Shown here: positions 46,201 through 59,700 of the stretch, one piece after another
Numbering within the stretch: the first letter of the stretch is position 1
Layout of the letters: each line of letters starts with the position of its first letter
Assembly (NCBI GenBank): GCA_900708905.1
Contig: CAADRB010000003.1
Coordinates: forward strand, 3,878,211 to 3,942,210
Length of the DNA: 64,000 nucleotides
Direction: 5' to 3'
Origin: Hymenolepis diminuta
Taxonomy: Eukaryota; Platyhelminthes; Cestoda; Cyclophyllidea; Hymenolepididae
Program-made: the position numbers and the translations under genes
Notes under the pieces: model-generated
What the model saw: the letters and a program-made list of their open reading frames with translations, nothing else
Told to the model about the DNA's origin: nothing
Database searches by the model: none

Positions 46201-49200
46201 CCTTTAACTGAATTTCCAAACTCAAATAAACGATGTTCGTGTAACAATTTATTAAAGGTGCGCCAATATTTGCATAGATACCAAATGACTAAGTTGACTT
46301 TAGTCTTTAGGGTATGAGAAGCCCTTATACCAGCTGTGTGTCATTCAAAATAAGGTAAATGCAAATGGGTCACTAAAAGGTGTATTTTTACAAACTGCAA
46401 ATCGTTCTTCTACCTTGTGTCAACTTACCCCTCAGTGGTTACAAAACAAGGATCGCGTTACCACCCAATCTGTGAAACTTGCACGCTATTTTCAACCGTC
46501 AAACCAATTGTAACTAGCTGGTGAAATACATGAAGAATACAAATTTACGTCGTTGAAGCAAACTATTCTGTTATTGCTTCCAGTTGCCACCGAAGTCAAC
46601 CTCTTATCCAGCCTACTTCCAAATATGTCTCGTGCTATGAAGGTCATAATGGGATCATTCACGTCACGTGCTTTAACAATCCCAAAATTTAATTTCCCTT
46701 CCTTAAATTAAAAGTTACACATTTTTCAATTCAAATCGTATTTTCAACGCGAATGATAACTGCTTATTTTATCATTAATGCTGATAACCATAGCAACTCA
46801 AATGAACTTTTAATTAAGATAGAAAAACTTGATTAGTTGATAGTATCTGAAAATTTAAAGTAGGAAATTTTCCAGTAAGGATGGCACGGGGTCGTATAGA
46901 ATTATATAGTGGTGCCCGAAAGTTAGTAGTCTTACTTTATCGGCATCCTGGAAGTATTGAGTCGTCCACCTTCTCATAAGAGTAGAATACTCCTCATAAT
47001 ATTCAAATATTCCGGATCTTTTGATCTCTGGATTTCAACGCTTGTTGAACAGCTTATTTAATCTAACGTTTGGTCATATTACTTTCAGTTATACAGTTAT
47101 ACTTCTAGAACTGTAAGGATGTTATCAAGAGTAGTGATGACTTTTGAACATGTCAGATCCTGTTAGAGTTCATTTAAAGTGAATTCTAGTACATAATATA
47201 ATCTCCTTAAAATCCCAAGAGAGCATGTCTATACACCTTGCCTTTCTGCTACACATAAGGAAATAATGTTTTCTCCAAAATAAATCTTAAGTAAGATTCT
47301 TTATCTTTCACAATTTTGTTCTCTCTTCTTCCACTTCCCTCTAATTCAAAAGAATTTATTTGCATAATGGTTTCAAATGTCACAAGACATGAATTGACTT
47401 ATAAATACGAAATCGTGCGTTTTATTTTGACGTGGTGGCTTGGATCGTTTTGTATTGTGGTGTTGTCTGATTGCATTTGTAATTAATAAGAGAATTTGGA
47501 GAGTCGGTTACAATGTCCTTCAGAGAGGAGCGGATCATAATAACCTCCTTCTGATATGAAGATCAAGCTATTTCTATCAAAGAGGGTAGCAAAACTCTCA
47601 AATGAGTATGCGCACATCGTCTTTCCGATGTAATTCACACTGATTCAGATTAATCTCATTCTTAATTTTCGTTTTGAGCTTATCATGTCTATAATTTAGT
47701 GTGAGGTCGAATAGAGATTGAAGTATTGAGGCGTTGAGTTATTTCTCATCGATTTTTAAACGAAGATGACATTCAAATTTTGTCAGGTGTATTAGGTGCA
47801 ATCGTAATGTTAAACTATTTAACTCATCTGAGTTGTCGCTTAAAAGAGTAGTCGAAAAAGTGAATTTCTGAAAAGGCAAAGGGTGTTTAATCTCTCCTTT
47901 TTTTGTTTTGTTTTAACCAAAGGTCGTGTGACGCATGATTAATAATTAAATTATTTGGGCTTTAAAATAGGGAGGTACCTCTCAATAACAACATCAACAT
48001 TTTATTTTGCGTTATTATTTTGTAAAATAAATTTTAACAATTGTAACATATTAATTGAAAATCTTTGGTGGTTTCAACCATTGATATTTCTTTTTGGAGG
48101 GATAAATAAAATATCGAGGCTGTTCATATCGTTGCATACTTTATCCGTCAAGGTATTACAAATGTACGCTTTATTATGAGATACATTTAGTTTGAAGTAA
48201 AGAGATCATAAAAGAGTAACTGACAGAGAGCGAAACCTTTTCATATTTAGGAGCATGTCATATTGTTTATACCGCTTTTGTAGCTTTACGTTGAAAGTTC
48301 TTGTTTACATCAATGCTCTTTTAATTAACACAACTTTCGATGAATCAGACAGATATCAGACACAGTTTTCAAATTTGAATCAAACTGGCATTTCTTGACA
48401 ATGGACTTAATTGAATTAGGGTTACTCGTATAGAAATATGAGAAGCTCTAATCGCTGCACATTCTGGCTGCATTTCAATTTCAACAAGGATTATGATCAC
48501 GGAGGTGGAATGTGAGATTAACTAGGTCTTTTCTTGTCTTTTTAAATATATCAGTTGGTTTCTATATATTTCTTCGCTTTCTCATGCATTAATTAGGTGG
48601 AGATAAATGCGAGAAGGTGGAGATAGTTTCGAGATAAATAGAGCACTTGCGTAAGTCGAATGTACATGTGGCACAAAAATCAATTAGTTCGTAAACGCGG
48701 GCTTGTGTACTCGACCAACTCGTCGTCAACTCATCATTACTAGTGTAAATACAAACATCGTATATTATCGTTAATTGTTTGTGCAATCAAAGAATCGATA
48801 ACAGACATTTAAAATTGCGCATCATAGGAATCACGCGCCAAAAATCAATAAATCAAAGGTATAATTTTATTTTATTGAGGTATTTCCAGTATTAATTCTA
48901 TACACAAAGAATAGAAAATAAATAAGTCGAGTCTTTCCAGTTTTAAAAAAGCTCCCGATCGGTCAAATGTTTGGTGTTTTATTGAACACCTTCTAGGGAG
49001 GCGGTAAATTTCATTGTTGTCCTTATTGCTCAACATTCATAACCCTCGTATATTAGAGAGGAGATGAGAAAACATGAATCATAATGCAAGACTTTATTGC
49101 AAATAAACTCTCAACACATACAGTAATAAACCGCTAGGGCTCTTCACAAATTTTGAGCACCACTTTATGAACACTTTTTTGAAGATGAAGTAAATATGGA

Positions 49201-50199
49201 AGCAAATAAAGTGAAGTACTTGGGCTTTCTTATTGGCTTGCATGCCACTAAATGCCACTATCTCCGTGATGAATTCCACTAGATTGGAAGTAGAAGTGAA
49301 AGTGGAAGTTCCACTTGAAGCTACTACATTTTACCAACTATTAATTGCTGCTGCCCTTTTATGGCTTCATGGCCTTAGCTGACACTTTATCTTTTATTAA
49401 TTTGAACAATTACAAATGAGATTACTCACCGTTGTCCTCCAAACAATTCCACAACTCTTGCAGTACTGTTAATAGTTTATTCATGTAAAGGATCGATCAC
49501 AGGCCTTTAAAACCGCACAAATGCCAATCACATGTCAAAAATCCATTCCCCATCTTCAAATGTAACTCCATTTTGTCAAAAATATTAAACTATCCATCCG
49601 GTAGATAAATATGAGGTGCTCATATTCCATCAAGCCACATGCTTCCTTTCAAGATGTATTTAATAATAGAATTAACTAAATTCAGTTATTAAATATTCGT
49701 GCTCCGTGTATTCATTTTGTAAATTTATATATCAACCAATAGAATGCTCCTATTTAAATCACAAATGTTATTTCATTGCAGAGGGAATTACCAATTGAAT
49801 TGTGGCCTTTATCATATTATTATTAAGAACCCTTAGCAACTATTAGTCATTTGACCGTTTGAAAACTTAACGTCCATTTATTTCCAATATATATATATAA
49901 TATTTAATTAATTTATTTAAGACGACATTTTATTTATATGATTGTGAAATATTGCACGTGTCATATGTTGAAAACAAAAAAATCGGTGATTTGTTTCGGC
50001 TGTGGGCATAAACCAACCGGCAGATTTAATCTAGATGGTTAATTTTTCAGAAGTTGTTCTATAAAGGGATATCTGCAGCAAATAAAAGCATGGATATCAA
50101 AAGGGCTTTGCACAAGATAAAAGATTTGGATTCCGCACTTGCATCGCAGACATGTGGCATTTCATTACTAGAATTTTCCATTAGAAGGCGTGCTTATGG

Positions 50200-50540
50200 A
50201 CTAGTGGGAGAGATAGGGTAACACTTGAATGCCAAGAGACGAACCAGCAATTGGTACACTAGTCACTCCCTTAGCTCTTCTAATGGAGCGTGAATGTTTG
50301 CGAGCGCGCTGGTTATAGTCTACGGTGCGTCGTCGTAGTCGTCGCTGGGTGTGGGTATGAGTTGTTTGCGAGAATTTATTACCTCTAGGCGCGAGACACA
50401 CTGACTTACGTGTACACGACGGCGCTTCTGTCGACGCGACCTTGACTACCCAACCAGCCAGCTAGCCAACGGCGGAAATCAAGGTCTTTACTTCTTCCCT
50501 CCCACGTCTATTTCACCTGCTCGCTTCTTATGTAAATTCT
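50200..50540. promoter_or_regulatory. CpG-rich island in the gene desert
   Basis: Clusters of CG (GAGCGCGCTGG, GTGCGTCGTCGTAGTCGTCG, GACGGCGCTTCTGTCGACGCG) contrast with AT-rich flanks. Two TCAAGGTC half-sites face each other (minus near 50440, plus near 50480), as bound by NR5/ERR-type receptors. The 66-codon minus-strand frame (50401-50201) is Arg-rich because of the CG repeats and has no domain. Enhancer, or promoter of an unseen gene. Confidence 0.35.
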
Positions 50541-53500
50541 TTTCTTAAATAAAACAGACAATTCCAAATGCATTTAAATGAACAGTTCTAGAATGACAAG
50601 ATTGTGTAGACGAATGGATGAAAATGCTGGCGTCCCATTCAAAATGGTTATTGATCTGGAGAAGAGTTACTGTCCATTCCTTTTATAGTTATTATACATA
50701 GCAGTCGGATACTAGCTTTTTTGTATTTGACTTTGGGAGTTGCGAGTGGTAATCATAATTTGGGAGGGTGAAATTTACTCATTACCATTGCTCAGCTTAT
50801 TTTAATGAGTATGAATGGTGTCGAGTATTCTACAAGTATTCGCTTAAACGTTCAAGCCGTTTTTGGGGAGACATTTAGGTTATTCACCAGCATTTTCACT
50901 TGCTCCTTTTAACCCTTCGAAGTGCAGGGAAACAGATTTGTGCCAATCTGTGTTATGAATGAGGAAGGTGGTGATAGTTCTAATCTTGTATAACTTTCGG
51001 GACATTGAAAAATATTGGACTTGAGTGGTTGAAGTTCGTTGCATTCGTAATCGAGCCTATATATATACAATCATCTCTACTGACTTACAGCAATTAACAA
51101 TCGCATACAATAAGCTGCGGTACACCAGCACATTTATACACAAATTTCTTTAAAATTTAAAATGAAATTGGTTTTATCAAGTTCTTTATCTTTAATTGGT
51201 AGGTCTCATTATGCACTTGCTCGGCTTCTTTTTGAATTACATTTGTGCTTTCTTACTGTTCTTACTGGTAACCGGTGGATCGATGGAAGTTTCCCAAAAA
51301 AAAGAATAAGTAAGTCTTCCTTGATGAAGCTTGGCTTTAATATTTCACAGAAAAATATTTTATTATGCTTTTTACAAAGATCGGATGTTTTTTAAGTGAG
51401 ATTAATTGCATTCATATTACCTTTGTTACTGTTGTGGAAAGATCTTGACGGTAAATAAGTTCAGAAATATGGATGTTTCAGCACTGGAGAAGCTGACTAT
51501 AGTATTAAGACAGGCAGGCTTAAAACAATCGCGATAAAAAGGTTTGATAAATTCAAACCTTCAGAATTAACCACAACCATCCCCATGGGGTAACGCAAGT
51601 CATCTCGTGTCATAAATATTATATAAATTTATTTTCTTTTAATATTATTAGGAAATAGTATACTGGGATTCATAAATCTTGAACAATTTAGGGTGGATCT
51701 GAAAGAGATCTGCTTTTTGTTAATTGGAGGCTGTCCTCCTTTACAGTGGTTACTAGTCTCGTATGAATTATTCATGTTTTACATTCTCTTAACTGCTACC
51801 CATGACAGAACGTGACATTTTGGTCATTTATGCTATGCGATATATCACAAGTATAAATTCTATGCTTACTTCTTGCTCAAGGTCAACCTAAGTAATGCGT
51901 TGACATGGAGATAACTGAATACGTGACTGTCTATTCAAACAATATTTATTCAGGTGCGTTTGTATTATTCAGTTCAAATAAGTTTGGAACTTAACCAATT
52001 CATCATAACGGGTTTTCGCTAGGTCCCTTAAGTCCAAATTGAATTACTTCAAGCAGTGTCTTCTAGTCAATACTTTCATGCAACATTTATCCGAATGCCA
52101 ATCACATTTTTTCCCAATATTGTGCCCTACTAAAAATTCTTTATTTACATTATTTTTTACTAATATTACGCAGATAGTTGAAGATCCTCATTTACTATTT
52201 ACTGATCTTCAATGAAATAGTATTTCATGTAAATTAACAACCATAGAATTTCCCAAACTATTGTTATGCATTTAAAATGTTTAAATGTTGGAATAATAAT
52301 AATTAACAATTTTATATTAAATTTCTCAATTAAATTAAGGTGAAGCATGAAATTTTAAATTTATTCGTATTCAGATAACTTTGTTTTTAAAAAATATGGT
52401 TTTGTTGACTGAGCTAATGATTTATCAGGAAAACATAAACAACTCACTTAATATTACTATTTCAATATTGCATTATAATTTATTATTAATAAACTTTATT
52501 TTTCCTTTTTTTCTTTTCACCTTTATTATTTTTAATTATTAATTGTATTTCAAATTCAATCCAAAACGCCTTTCAAATAATCGATTAAGGCACAGAAGTA
52601 TCAATCATTATATCTTCATAGAATACTTCATGGGAAAATCTGTCTTCATATCTTTCTTTTTTGCTGTGAAGCTTTTGAAAACTACTTAGATGACACTTAA
52701 TGACGTTTCTCATCTTATATTTGTGACTAAAAAGCAGTGGCTTCTACCTAACCAGCCTACTGAAATGTGTGGGTCCTCATTTGAATAGACGGCATGTAAT
52801 TCCTCATTACTTTCACTTTTTTGTGGATCCTCCTACTTTTCATATTTCTTAGATCAATCGTCTTCTATTTTGACACTGCGTTCAATGCGAAAAGTATGCG
52901 TTCTGTTTCAGACCAATGTCAGGGAAGAATACTTTGACGTCCTCGCAGAGTAGTGCAAAAGAGTGGAAGTATTTCAGTACTCTTTTCATCATTACGGCTA
53001 TTTTAAATTGAAACGAATGAATACATATTTGATTTTGACCAATGATGAAATGGGGGGTGAAAGGAGAGAATATTTTCCCTACAGAAGTACAGTAATGGAA
53101 AAGGTTTAAATCAGATCCTGGAGAATGGGAAAGGGTAAGGATTATAAATGAGATTGTTTGGTAACTGTTAAAAGCAATGAAAGTTCTTCCGGAAGCTGAA
53201 GGAATATTAGTAATGAGTGTTAGGAAACCGATAATAAATTGAAAGAACACGTGGAATCCCGTGGAAAGCCATAAATACACTTTTAATGGCGTCATTTTTA
53301 ATGATCAAAGAGTATTTAAGTGATGGGGTAAACAACGTAAAATGAATTTTAGTATTTTGAGAAGTTTGAAAGGCGCTTTGAAAGTTGTTCCTGATCTCTA
53401 GCTATCCGAAAACCTAAAAATTAAATGGGTGGGACCGGTTAATTAAAAAATCTTCCCGCCAAATGGCACTAAGCAAAATGAAAATGAGGGTTCAGGCAGT

Positions 53501-53699
53501 AATTCGAGCACTCTGAACTCAAGTGCTCTCGTTAAGATTCGAAAGGTCCATTTTTTAAAGTTTGGACTCTGGAACGTCAGATCATAACGTAGCGATCTTA
53601 AACTCTTATTTCCGCCCGAAAAAACCAAATATCACTTTTAACAGAAATCGGAACTACTGAAGTATCGAGAACAAAAGTAATCTCTGGATATACTATTTA
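50541..53699. other. Intergenic stretch with no recognised gene
   Basis: AT-rich. A 137-codon minus-strand frame at 53295-52882 is hydrophobic with no recognisable family and is probably chance. Nothing else seen. Confidence 0.5.
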
Positions 53700-53722
53700 A
53701 ATTCTGGATATGAAACGATTTC

Positions 53723-55000
53723 ATGCCAATCGATGATGTCACATTTGTCATCAAAGTATCTCAAGTTCAAGTTCAAGAATTCAAGCCTATTTCCAACAGG
53801 TTAGCTACAATTACAAATAATATTGTCAATAGCTGCCCAGATACTATTGGAGATTTTAACTGGCAACTTGACCAGGATACTTGTGTAAGTCATCTGAAAG
53901 TGGGATGTCGCTTTCCAGACTCAGCGGTGACTAGGGAAAATGGATTGCACCTGTTAAGCTTTTGTAAAAAAGCAATCTTGATGCATTCAATTCTTTTTCC
54001 AAAAAACCTATTAGAAGGTGACGCCTATGATACCATTCAAGAACAATCTGAGATGCTCTCTTTGATTTCTAACTTACCTCACGAAAAAGTAGAGTCACAT
54101 TTCTTGATATACAAGCATCCAGAGAAACGGATGCAAACTCTGATTATTGCTTGGTTATAGCAAATCTCAAGATTGATTCTACACCGGAAAAGTGACAAAG
54201 TCAAAGATTAAAGAAATTGACCCAATGTTAAAGCCCAAATAGTAATGTCAGGAGGTGCTTGAAAATGCGATCCTGAAGCCCCGTTGAATATGAGGATGTG
54301 ATAAATATTGTTTCAAAGACCACTGATAAAGTATATCAGGAACGCTATTCTAGAATTCGAAAAATACTGGGGAAAGAAGGGTGATGAAAACCGTTTTTCA
54401 ACCGATCAATCCCCTTCATCATATGCAGCCTATAAAAAGTGAACGAATAAGCTGAACTTGATTATCTTGAATACAAAACGGATATACTTAGAAGAAAATT
54501 TGACAAAACTTCCAGAATTGTTGACTGTTAGTGCACTCGTAAAGGCTTATAACTGTTTTTGAACATTTCTGCTGACAACCTCCCAAACCAGATCTAGTTC
54601 GAAACGAATCAAAATAGACATTGATCCCAGCTTTCTGATTAAACATTATGCTGAACTATTTAGCTGACGTGGCCTAAAACATTACAGAACTACCTAAAGA
54701 TACATGCCTGATACTAGAGCAACTAAAAAGCGCAAAATGCAAATTGAAAACCTTGAAAAGTTCTGGAATTCATGGTGTGGATCTGAACTAGTTAAGTGGT
54801 CAGCCAACCACTAAACACCCACTTACTGAGACTTTGCAGACGAGTGTGAGATGAGAGGACACTGGTGGGCAGACCAACATCGAGACACAGGCATTCCACA
54901 TACTGACTGATTTTCTTGTCCAGTGGATGGCTGCTACATGAGCCATGTGGAAAGAGGGTGGTTATAAAATCATTTGAATACGTGCAACCCCTAGATGTAG
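53723..55000 (+). pseudogene. Decayed non-LTR retrotransposon (endonuclease plus start of reverse transcriptase)
   Basis: An open frame at 53723-54160 carries the EEP endonuclease motif IGDFNWQLDQDT followed by ENGLHLLSFCKKA and ILFP, the order typical of RTE/CFDP2-like elements. A frameshift near 54130 brings in the last endonuclease motif as SDYCLVIANLKI (SDH in active enzymes), followed by a stop. Around 54690-54790, LKTLKSSGIHGVDL resembles the RT-start motif LKxxKAPGIDG, again broken by stops and frameshifts. No catalytic RT motif (YxDD) was found. Clearly inactive and old. Confidence 0.7.
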
Positions 55001-56475
55001 AAATGATAAGAAACTTTTACGAAAGAATATTTTAATACCGACAACCTTACGATTTCAAAGTCCGGCTGCTGTAAATCTTGATTTCAGACTTATTCTGAAG
55101 ACTCTCTGGCATTACTTAAGCCGCTTATATCACCCCATGTGATTCGACGCTTTTCAGTATTAAACTATATAAATATTTTGCTTTGCAAAAGATAATATTG
55201 CAAATAAAAAATATTACCGCATACCGAGGAATTAATACAATTAATTAACAATATACATTTAAGAAATTGTGCCAGCCAGGAATAAATCACTTCGAACAAG
55301 AATTAACCTGCGTGTAACGGTGTTGCACAAAATCAAACAATTCCATCGCCGCAAATTCAAGTTTCAAGTTTTTCAAGTTTGCTGAACATAGTCTTCAATG
55401 TTTCGTTGCCACCTGAAAAGTGAACAAATTCGACACACCACTTTAAATACGTCAACATTCTTAAGCAATTGAATCACAATGCTCTGTCTACCTCGATTGT
55501 TATTTGAGCAGATTTTACATGGGAATGAGCTCCATGAACAGTGTGTAGAGTACAGAAGTTGGATGTGCCGAAGGACTTACATATATTTTTATAAATTTAA
55601 AATATTTGTTCTGGAGGCACATTAGTTATCATAATATTTTAAGTATTTATATTACTAAATTGATGTATTCATTTGTGTTTTAAAATTTGTCTAAACTGTA
55701 CTTTCGGTTTTGGTCATAAATGGATAACATTCGTGTTATGCGGGCAAAAAACACCACTCTTTTCAAACAAACATTATATTCCAATATAAGAAGATATAAA
55801 CTGTTATTATATATTAAATAATTAAATTGATAATCGTGCGACAGATGATTTATTAATACCCTTTTATTAATATCTGAGAAGTTTCAACTATATTTAATCA
55901 GAAAAATTACTTTTTTTATTTATTTTAATTTTGCTTTATATACTTGGAGTCATGGAAACGTTATAAGCTTATAATTATAACCTTCAAGAGTAAACACAAT
56001 CTAATAGTAGATCTTTAGGGGAAATTCAATTTGAAATTTATTTGGAGTTATTAAATTTTATTTAGTGTTGTATTTCAAAAATAATAAATAATAATTTATT
56101 AAAAGAAATTAATTTAATAATGACAAGCACATAATATAAACTTTTTATTTGAGTTTTAAGGATAAAGATGGGTGCATATTTTTTCGCATTGGATAATAAA
56201 ATTAAGGCGCTCTAATTTTATTAAGGAATAAAACTTAACCAGAATAATTTATATTCACTCAAATTGACCATCCATAAGTTGATGATGCCAATGATTACCC
56301 TAGAAGTTCATTTTTACACACCTCACATGCCGTCGATGATCAAACATTTCCCTGTAGTCATTGGGAGACGGAAATAATGAGATCAAACATTTACTTTGAG
56401 GGGAAGAACTTAACAGACTAAAGCTATCCTCTTAAAGTACCAGTCATTTTATTTACATTTTATAATAACGTCAAC
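55001..56475. other. Intergenic stretch with no recognised gene
   Basis: AT-rich; may include unrecognisable remains of the retrotransposon at its left end. Nothing else seen. Confidence 0.45.
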
Positions 56476-56755
56476 AGCAGCAATGAAACAGAGCACCTAG
56501 AATTGATTAGACCAGAATGTATTGAATAAAGCGCAGTACGAACTCTCAAGGGGAGGACAGAATTGAAGAATGGAGGGAGCGGAAGAAGATGTGTCTGACA
56601 AGCGACAGTCTCTCTGTATGTGTTGGAAGACTATTTATTATCGTCACTTGGATGAGGACGCGCGTGAGGACATAATTGTATGTGTGCTTTAATTGGACGG
56701 GACGGTTGTGGGAAAAGAAGGGAACAGTGTGGGCATGACTGGTTCCCAATATAGT
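56476..56755 (+). mobile_element. Repeat family A, copy 3 (diverged)
   Basis: Shares with copies 1 and 2, in order, CAGCAG, AATGTATTGA, GTGTCTGACAAG, GTCACTTGGA, GGACGCGCGTGAGG and a GTGTGCTTTAA-like segment. Much more diverged, with several indels. Confidence 0.6.
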
Positions 56756-59700
56756 CGACTCAGCGGTGTCTCTACAGCTTTTCCGATGGATGAGGGTGAG
56801 CCACTTGGAGACACACTATGTTTATCCATAGAGATCCTGCAGTCACAATAAGATTGACCATTTCACACATCACTATGAGGACATGATAAGTAAATTTTAA
56901 TGATTAGCGATGACGTTAGGTAGATATTACGGAGACGTAGGGATTCATCCTTCGGTTGGATTTTTCAATTTAAATTCATAAGGATTCTGAAAGAATAAGA
57001 ATCATTTCCTAGCATTTAAACAATATCTCTGATCCGATTAAAAGAACATTAAGTATTATTTCAAACAATTTTTTAAAATTTATTATAATATTAATTAAGT
57101 GTAGAATACATAGGAGGCTTTAAAGGTTATTACTCTTTTTAAAAGCAAAATCAATAATATAATGAAATTGTTCCAAAGTAAATTATTCATTAATAAAAGA
57201 GACTTTAACAATGCAATTTATTGGTACATTTTATTTAAATAAAATGCATTTTATAATTTTGTAATGCAAAGCCAAGGGATTTGCCGACTATTTCCCCTAA
57301 AATGGATCATATTTTGCGCAAAAGAGAAATATTTTATTCTAAATAAATGCATTTAGCAGTAGAAATTAGTTTTGTTTGATTAAGTCAATTAAATACGTCA
57401 AATTGACAGATCAGGAATAAATTTTTCTGTTTATCTGCGGCCACAATAAATGAAAATGCAGACGTTGGCTCAATGATCGGGCAGGCGGGATCCCTGTCTC
57501 TACGAAAAAGCGTTTTCAGTAAGAATTTATGATTGACTAGAAGCCACTGTGGCGCAACTCAACCTCCCAGCCAAATTACTCTGCTCATTAATTAAATGAA
57601 ATCATTAAATTTGCCAATTAAGGTTGAAATTAGCTATTCGCCCAACCTCATTCGGTAATCCATTAAGTGTATAATAATAAACGAATTATGAAAATACGTT
57701 TTCACTTTCATTGTATGTAAAAATTTGATATTTATTAATACCATTCTAGCTTGACACACCGAATCTGGCTGATACTCATTGGACTGTTCTGTAAACTTTT
57801 CAAGGATTTGACGAGGATTTCATACTGTCTTTACACTGGAGAGAGTGACGTCATTTCATATGAGGTTATTTCAAAATGGTTCACTGAATTTCTTACTTTA
57901 TCCGGAAATGAAGGTACGATGTAGAGATGCAAATAAGTTGATACTTTTATCCAACAGTTTGTATCGCGGTGATCAATCATTTTATCATTATCAAAAATTA
58001 ATAATATATTAAGTATTTTTTTGAAAAATTTGATTTTTTTCATAAGTGTTTTCTTTGTTTTTATGATTACGTAGGGGTACCAATTTAATAATCCTAGTTT
58101 TGGAGTGGTTTGCTCGTATAATTTCTGAATCTGAGAGTCTATGCCAGAAAACAATTTTTAAAAAATATAGTAATATAATAAATTAATTTTTCACTTGTTT
58201 ATGTTCTATCAAAAATTAATCTTTTTAAAATGATAAATGAAAAATATTTTCTTTAAACATGGCACTGGAGTGAAAATGTTTAAAGTAGAAATGTTGATTG
58301 TAAATCGCTCACCCAATCGTTTGATTTTATTCTTTATGGTAAAGAAGCATCTTTGCAATTTTAATTATATTAAAGCCGGTAAATATAGGAGGAGTGGAAA
58401 ATGAAATGGCTGTTGAATACAACAAGGTACCTCCAGCAGTTTAGCACTTTCCATAATCGCATCCAGGCTGTAAATTCAACTTATCACGTAATCAAATATG
58501 CGGCCAATGGAAGTCAAACCAATGATATTTCTGGTATTTGTAATCAATAGTATAACGTAGCAATGACATCCCTACCGACGCTGAGAGATACGGCAGCATA
58601 CAGTTGCCTTCTTCCAATGAACTCTCTCCATCGACTACATCCGTTTTCCACCTAACTTGGTTTCATTTGAGTCAGTTAAATTCATGTCGCGACATTAAAC
58701 ATTTGATCGGTAAGATTTCATTACATCTTTTTCTCTCTTCTATTCGTCGAGGAACAATTAGGTAGTAGGACTCAAATTGAACTTCATATAATTGTGATAC
58801 TTTATCAATCCAGATACAGTTAGTACTATTGAGAGTAAACGCTTCAGCATTTTTCTGAAAGAAGGAGGAGGGGGAAATGAATTGTGGGGAGAGCTGATCA
58901 CTGGTAATAAACAGTGGAGTTTATTATATCTGGTGGGGTTATGTGACAGTGAGCATTCAGATATAATTATTACCCGCGTAAATTTCTTCACATCAAGGGT
59001 TAGTGAATGTATTTTCTCTTCTTGAGCTCTATTTAATCAATAATTCTTGCGCTATTATGGCACCTTCAATTGCCGTCCGAACTTCAATCAACTTGAACAA
59101 TGCCGCAATTGTTGCTGCTTTGACTGAATACTTATGAAAATGCTTCTTGTACTTCTTGTAGACACACATTGTGATGTCATTGTCATAATAATGGCACAAT
59201 TTTCAGACCTTTGTAGTTGAGGTCTTGCATACCTGCTTGACCCCGATAGGAGACCAGAAATAGAATACATTTCTCAAATGCTCAAGTTTAAATCTAAAAC
59301 AGAAATTTACGACAGATCAAATTATTTCACTACCTTTTATGGTGATAACGAAAGTAATACTGGAATTATCCAGTAAGGATTGAAGAGATAGGAATTTGAG
59401 TAGAGTTAGTGAGTAAAATCAAGGTATCTGTTGAGTCTTACTTCATTTTCATTCTACATTCTCTCTTGAGGAGCACATTTCACTGTCACATCTTGGAGTT
59501 TCAAATGTATAAGTTATGATCCCTGCCAAATGGATGATTGGTGTTAGTCAGTTACATAAAGCATTACTGGATGATCCAATGGTTCCTCTGTGCATCATAA
59601 ATGTACTTCATAATGAATACAGTTAATAAATGCCTCCATGAGGAATCTATGTTAGAGAGCTTGAAGTGCAATGTGCTCTTATATCAATACTAGACTTTAA

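Larger units (their letters stand above)
40037..50199. other. Intergenic stretch with no recognised gene
   Basis: About 10 kb of AT-rich DNA with a (GA)n run at 40290-40322, an (ATT)n run near 40797-40818, an AT-only block at about 45547-45660 and one tRNA-like fragment (46141-46200). No exon chain, RNA gene or protein domain recognised. Confidence 0.5.

Noticed and set aside
52882..53295. 137-codon minus-strand open frame
   Set aside because: Hydrophobic, no domain, no splice context; likely chance in AT-rich DNA.
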